Source: Flavobacterium humidisoli
GTDB lineage: Bacteria > Bacteroidota > Bacteroidia > Flavobacteriales > Flavobacteriaceae
Direction of reading: 5' to 3'
Length of the DNA: 64,000 nt
NCBI RefSeq assembly: GCF_023272795.1
Contig: NZ_CP096829.1
Location: 5,456,001-5,520,000, forward strand
The position numbers were made by a program, and so were the translations under genes. This document shows, piece by piece, positions 59,611 through 64,000 of this stretch (positions are counted from its first letter, which is position 1; the number at the start of each line of letters is the position of its first letter). The notes under the pieces were generated by a model, which searched no databases, was not told where the DNA came from, and saw nothing but the letters and a program-made list of their open reading frames with translations.

Positions 59611-60681
59611 TTATTTTAACACCAATCCGATATCATCTAGATAGATCACATTACCTCCAAAACCGCCAAATTCTTGATATCCAATTTGAGTTAATTCAGT
59701 TGGATTACCTAGCGAACTATATGGCACCTCAACATAAGTCCAAGAAGTTCTGACATCAACGATCACGATGTTTTTCTCAGCATCTCCATTTGCAAAAAAC
59801 TTCACTTTTCCAGCTTTTTCACCCTTAACCCAAAACCTTACCGCTTTGAATTTATCTGTATCATGATAAGACCAATTGTTAATTCCAATAACATATCCAT
59901 CCCATTCACCAGCTTTCCATTGAACACACTTAGTTCCTTGATAAACATCTTTGGCGTAGGCTGCATCAAACTCATTAGTTCCATCCCAAAGAGATTGCCA
60001 TCCCCAAATATTAGTGAAAGCGTCATCATAAATTTCTGAACCTATTACTTGTGGAGCCACTGTTGTTCCCGAGACATTTGTTACTGATAAATTTTTCAAA
60101 TAACTTCCTTCGGGAACTTTAACTACAATTTCTGTTAACGTAGAAGATACAGGCTCAACTTGGATATCGCCAAAATTAACGACAGGACGCAAGAAATATT
60201 CGCCTGTAATGGTAATAATATCTCCTGGATTTGAATTGACAGGAAACCCTGTAATATTAGGACTTGGAGGTCTGATAGCCACTTTATAGTTCAAGGTGCC
60301 TAAATTGGTTACGATCTTCATTTCGTCCATTTCATTATAGTATGGCGTTTTTGAATCTACCAAAACCACAATTGCATTATCTGTTACAAATGTTGGATTA
60401 AAATAAGATTCTAGACCATTGAATGAGATTGATTTTAATGTCGCAAAACCAGATCCTCTAATTATATAGTAATTTCCAGCATTGATAACTTCTGTAGGAA
60501 CATCAACCTGTCTATCTCCTTCAACCAATGGATCATCTACAACAGATCTGCTAATTCCTGTTACTTCAAGCTTTCCAGATGAACCCGTTGAATCATCATT
60601 TGAACAAGAAGCGAATAGGAAAATTGAAATCGAAGCTAAAAAATACAACTTCAATAACATTCTATTTTTTATATTTTTCAT
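59611..60681 (-). CDS. surface glycan-binding lipoprotein with IPT/TIG domains
   Basis: A 356-residue lipoprotein with lipobox FASC. Two IPT/TIG-like beta-sandwiches are visible: GKLEVTGISRSVV through YYIIRGSGFATLKSISFNGL, and PNITGFPVNSNPGDIITITGEYF. The C-terminal CBM-like domain runs from WGWQSLWDGTNEF to VIYLDDIGLVLK. It lies directly after susD, the usual SGBP position, and probably recruits the polysaccharide to the SusCD complex. Confidence 0.9.
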   Translation of the reverse strand: MKNIKNRMLLKLYFLASISIFLFASCSNDDSTGSSGKLEVTGISRSVVDDPLVEGDRQVDVPTEVINAGNYYIIRGSGFATLKSISFNGLESYFNPTFVTDNAIVVLVDSKTPYYNEMDEMKIVTNLGTLNYKVAIRPPSPNITGFPVNSNPGDIITITGEYFLRPVVNFGDIQVEPVSSTLTEIVVKVPEGSYLKNLSVTNVSGTTVAPQVIGSEIYDDAFTNIWGWQSLWDGTNEFDAAYAKDVYQGTKCVQWKAGEWDGYVIGINNWSYHDTDKFKAVRFWVKGEKAGKVKFFANGDAEKNIVIVDVRTSWTYVEVPYSSLGNPTELTQIGYQEFGGFGGNVIYLDDIGLVLK

Positions 60682-60701
60682 AGTGATTTACTTTTAAAAA
60701 A

Positions 60702-62264
60702 TTATTTGAAAGTGTAAGGAACTGGTGCCTCTTTCAATTTTGGATTTTTTCTAACTTCGACATCTGGTTTTGGATAAATAAAATCAGTTGGAGTTGGCGT
60801 GTAATGTGTTACTCCCTGAGAATCGAAACCTCTGTCTTGCTGAGAAATAATATTGATTGCTTCCTGACGTGGCAGTCTTCCTAAATCGAACCAAAATTCT
60901 CCTTCAAAAGCAAATTCAACTCTACGCTCATGAAACAAAGCTGCTTTTGTTAAAGGCACATTAGTTCCTAAAATTCCAAGACCTGCTCTAAGTCTCACTT
61001 TGTTATACGATTCTTTTGCCGCAGCATTAGTCGTCTCATCAGCTCCAGCCATAGTTGCTTCAGCATGAATTAGCAAAAGGTCTGCATAACGCATAATATA
61101 ATTACAGTTACTCATTCCTCCCCATCCATCAGCTGGACCTGTCTCGCTAGTAACTTGCCCTACAACATATTTCTTAACCGCTGCTCCCGTATTGGCTAAT
61201 ACATCTGGATATTTTGTTTTATCCATAACAAAACCTACAACACCATCTCCTTTAATGTTAGGATAAGAATCTCCATAAATCATAAAAGATTCTTTTCTTC
61301 TTAAATCTCCAATTTCAAAAGCATCTTGAACGTCATTGCTTGGTACATAAGTAGCACCATACGAAGCGTTATCATTCAAAATATCTAAACCATATTGGAT
61401 ATTAGAGAAATTTCCTCCTCCGTAAGTATTTATAGCGCCTGACCATTGCCAAGAATAAATAGATTCTTCGTTATTGTTTTTACTTGTCAAAAACAAATCT
61501 GCAAAATTTGGCAGTAATCCAAACTCACCTGAGTTAATCACTTTTTCAGCCATTGTTTTAGAATCAGCATATTTTTTTTCATATAAATATACTTTGGCTA
61601 AAAATGCTTCTGCCGAACCTTGCGACACAAAAATATTTTCTCCGTTAGCAGATCTAGATCTAATTTTTGATTTTAGATTGGATGCTGCAAATTTTAAGTC
61701 GTTTTCAATGAATGTATAAACATCTTCAATTCTATTTGTATTCACCATCGGATCTTTTGCCAAAGCTAAATTATCTTCAATAATCGGCACTGGTCCATAC
61801 AAACGAACCAAATAGAAGTAAGCTATCGCTCTAAAAAAATGTGCTTCTGCAATAGTGTTTTTAATAACTGCTCTGTTAACATCGGCAGTAGCATTTTTTT
61901 CTATGTTATTAATTAAATTATTAGACTGTGCTACGATTGCAAAACAAGCTCTCCAAGGATCCAACAATATTGGACTATCAGAAGTCAATTTAAACTGAAT
62001 CAGTTCTGGCCCATCAGCATACGCCAAGCAATTTCCTGATGACAGCTCTGATAATGCGTAAAAGTTTTTAGTATAATAAGGAGCCCACATTGCACCATAC
62101 ATTCCATAAGTGGTTCTTGCAACTTGCTCATCAGTATTATAAAACTGGTCACTGCTGTAACTATCTTCAGATGGGCGATCCAAGAAATCTTCGCTACAAG
62201 AAGTAGTTGCCAAACCTAGCGTTAAGAATAAAACTAAGGTCTTTATATTGATACATTTTTTCAT
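60702..62264 (-). CDS. RagB/SusD-family glycan-binding lipoprotein
   Basis: A 520-residue lid protein of the SusCD importer with lipobox LATTSC. It starts with SEDFLDRPSEDSYSSDQFYNTDEQV, a SusD N-terminal signature. TPR-like helices follow (AEAHFFRAIAYFYLVRLYGPVPII; EAFLAKVYLYEKKYADSKTMAEKV), and the C-terminal RagB part is HERRVEFAFEGEFWFDLGR and KNPKLKEAPVPY. It lies 11 bp downstream of susC in the same operon. Confidence 0.96.
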   Translation of the reverse strand: MKKCINIKTLVLFLTLGLATTSCSEDFLDRPSEDSYSSDQFYNTDEQVARTTYGMYGAMWAPYYTKNFYALSELSSGNCLAYADGPELIQFKLTSDSPILLDPWRACFAIVAQSNNLINNIEKNATADVNRAVIKNTIAEAHFFRAIAYFYLVRLYGPVPIIEDNLALAKDPMVNTNRIEDVYTFIENDLKFAASNLKSKIRSRSANGENIFVSQGSAEAFLAKVYLYEKKYADSKTMAEKVINSGEFGLLPNFADLFLTSKNNNEESIYSWQWSGAINTYGGGNFSNIQYGLDILNDNASYGATYVPSNDVQDAFEIGDLRRKESFMIYGDSYPNIKGDGVVGFVMDKTKYPDVLANTGAAVKKYVVGQVTSETGPADGWGGMSNCNYIMRYADLLLIHAEATMAGADETTNAAAKESYNKVRLRAGLGILGTNVPLTKAALFHERRVEFAFEGEFWFDLGRLPRQEAINIISQQDRGFDSQGVTHYTPTPTDFIYPKPDVEVRKNPKLKEAPVPYTFK

Positions 62265-62275
62265 AAGAGTAGTAA

Positions 62276-64000
62276 TTAAAATTCTAAATTCATTCCAAAA
62301 GTGAAACTACGATTGGTTGGGTAACGCCCTGAATCGATTCCAGATAATAATGGATCTTGGTTATATGATCCGATTTCAGGATCATAGCCTGTATATTTGG
62401 TAAATGTGTAAAGATTTTGAATACCAAAATAAAATCTTAATTTACTAATGCTCGCTTTTGAGATCACATCTGAAGGCATGTTATACCCTAAAGTAACTTG
62501 CTGAATTCTTAAATACGACCCATCTTCTACATAGCGATCAGAGATTGCAATATTTGGATGTCCGTCTCCGCCATCAGGTCTTGGATATTTTGCATCGGTA
62601 TTTTCTGGTGTCCAAAAATCGGCTGCTTCTGCCAATTGATTTTCATACAAACGTTGGTTTTTAGTACCTGCACGTCTTGTTAAGTTCATTACTTTGTTAC
62701 CATACGATCCTTGCAAAAAGACTCCTAAATCGATATTTTTATATTTAAAAGTATTATTGAATCCGTAAGTAAATTTTGGTGCTGGATTACCAATGTAGGT
62801 TAAGTCCTTATCATCAATCAAACCGTCTTTATTTTGATCTACATACTCAACATCTCCCAACTGGCTTTTTACTGCTTTATTTCCTGTAAAAGGAATTGGA
62901 GCATTGGCCAATTGTTCGTTGGTTCTGATAATACCAACTGCTTGATATCCGTAAAATTGACCAACTGGCTGACCAACTATCGTTTTAGTTACCGCTTTTG
63001 TCGTATAATCATTAAGTAACACATCTTTTGTCAAATCGAAATTATCTTGTAAACTCAACAATTTATTTTTGTTTGTAGAGAAAATTACTTTTGAATTCCA
63101 TGAAAAATCTTTTCCAAACTTCTCATTATAATCCAAAGTCATCTCAAAACCTTGATTTCTTAAACTCCCTAAATTTACACTTGGCGCTCCTAAACCTCCT
63201 TGATACGCATCTGTACCTGTAACATAGTAAGGCAATGGCAACACAAATAAAAATCCTTCAGACTCTTTTCTGTATACATCAAATGTTGCTTGAAGTTTTG
63301 AATGGAAAAGTGTAAAATCCAAACCAAAGTTGGTTTGTTTAGAAGTTTCCCAAGTTAAATCTGGATTGGCAATATTATTAACCGTAAAGAAGTTACCCAT
63401 TGCCGATTTTATTGCACGAACCGTGCTCATGTAACCGCCACCGCCAATATTTTGATTTCCAGTTTCTCCATATCCTCCTCTGAACTTGATATTATCAATA
63501 TATTCTCTAGTTCCCTCCATAAACTTTTCGTTCGAAAGTTTCCAATAACCTGAAACTGATGGAAAGTAACCCCATCTTTCACCTGGACCAAAATTAGAAC
63601 TTCCGTCTGCTCTCATGGTTGCCTGCAAACCATATCGATTATCATAGTCATAATTAAAAGATCCGAAGAAAGAATACAAAGCAGAGCTTCCCTTATATTC
63701 TGAAGCAACAACTGAATCGGGATCTCCCAAACTAATAGAATGAATATCATTACTTAATAACCCAGAAACAGATTGCGAATTACCGAACCAATGACTATCA
63801 TTTGCCTCTTGACCAACCAAAACATTAAAATGGTGATTACCAGCATCAGCTTTATAAGTTAAAACGTTTTTAACGTTAAGTCCATACCAATTGTTTGCTC
63901 TCTCTGTCAGCATATTAGTTTCTCTAACCGCTGCACCCCATTTATAAGTAGGCTGAAAACCTTCAAAATTATCTATATTAGTAGATCCGCCAAAGTCAAA
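62276..64000 (-). CDS. SusC/RagA-type TonB-linked outer-membrane receptor, 5'-truncated by window edge
   Basis: The 3' part (about 574 residues) of the SusC transporter. Only the TonB barrel is visible; the plug, TonB box and signal peptide lie upstream of the window. The frame is open to base 64000 (FDFGGSTNIDNFEGFQ) with no start in sight. Typical SusC segments are GVFLQGSYGNKVMNLTRRAG and ISKLRFYFGIQNLYTFTKYTGYDPE, ending SFTFGMNLEF. With SusD it imports oligosaccharides released at the surface. Confidence 0.96.
   Translation of the reverse strand, partial: FDFGGSTNIDNFEGFQPTYKWGAAVRETNMLTERANNWYGLNVKNVLTYKADAGNHHFNVLVGQEANDSHWFGNSQSVSGLLSNDIHSISLGDPDSVVASEYKGSSALYSFFGSFNYDYDNRYGLQATMRADGSSNFGPGERWGYFPSVSGYWKLSNEKFMEGTREYIDNIKFRGGYGETGNQNIGGGGYMSTVRAIKSAMGNFFTVNNIANPDLTWETSKQTNFGLDFTLFHSKLQATFDVYRKESEGFLFVLPLPYYVTGTDAYQGGLGAPSVNLGSLRNQGFEMTLDYNEKFGKDFSWNSKVIFSTNKNKLLSLQDNFDLTKDVLLNDYTTKAVTKTIVGQPVGQFYGYQAVGIIRTNEQLANAPIPFTGNKAVKSQLGDVEYVDQNKDGLIDDKDLTYIGNPAPKFTYGFNNTFKYKNIDLGVFLQGSYGNKVMNLTRRAGTKNQRLYENQLAEAADFWTPENTDAKYPRPDGGDGHPNIAISDRYVEDGSYLRIQQVTLGYNMPSDVISKASISKLRFYFGIQNLYTFTKYTGYDPEIGSYNQDPLLSGIDSGRYPTNRSFTFGMNLEF

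Overview
The window looks like a stretch of chromosome from a Flavobacterium-like member of the Bacteroidota. The DNA is AT-rich. Many genes have the Bacteroidota -7 box TAnnTTTG and no obvious Shine-Dalgarno sequence. The gene content also fits: SusC/SusD pairs, a type IX secretion cargo with a gliding-motility C-terminal domain, a CtaA/COX15 haem A synthase, an archaeal/eukaryotic-type ProS, PycTM and 2TM-domain proteins, and several families of short intergenic inverted repeats. No rRNA, CRISPR array, transposase, integrase or prophage was seen. Both window edges cut a gene: trpB at the left and a susC-type receptor at the right.

Layout. 1-3.2 kb: end of a tryptophan operon (trpB, a GGCT-like protein, a nitrilase-family amidohydrolase, trpA). 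3.2-7.9 kb: a TetR-controlled tripartite efflux operon (TolC, EmrA, EmrB types). 8.1-11.6 kb: yaaA, a CCA-adding-type enzyme and ctaA. 11.9-18.9 kb, minus strand: a LytS/LytTR two-component system with one fused and four free-standing 2TM-domain proteins, two small exported proteins and a TonB-dependent receptor. 19.1-25.7 kb: DinB-like, YciI-like, acetyltransferase and VOC proteins, a ClC channel, an HPP protein, a PRiA4b ORF-3-like protein, a four-helix-bundle protein framed by octamer arrays, and a nucleoid-associated protein. 25.7-27.2 kb: a TetR/SDR pair sharing a palindromic operator. 27.4-37.0 kb: a GAF protein, an HD-PycTM fusion, a phosphoesterase-barrel fusion, a beta-propeller-like lipoprotein and a possible kinase-like protein. 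37.1-41.3 kb: an ABC exporter and a T9SS cargo protein. 41.4-50.5 kb: typA, a PAS histidine kinase with its response regulator, rpsT, two tRNA-Glu genes, proS, a Gly/Tyr/Asn-rich lipoprotein and a FadL-like barrel. 50.7-55.2 kb: rimO, a small exported protein, an amidase lipoprotein, a simple-repeat zone and a porin-like barrel. 55.9-64.0 kb, minus strand: a polysaccharide utilisation locus (SusC, SusD, two surface lipoproteins, GH27 and GH5), probably for a galactose-decorated beta-1,4-glycan.

No complete known defence island is present. The most unusual items are the orphan HD-PycTM protein, the 2TM/histidine-kinase cluster, the four-helix-bundle gene bracketed by 8-bp-period arrays, the phosphoesterase-barrel fusion, the kinase-like protein, and the fasciclin-containing PUL lipoprotein followed by an internal terminator. 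All functional calls come from reading the sequence; no database search was run.
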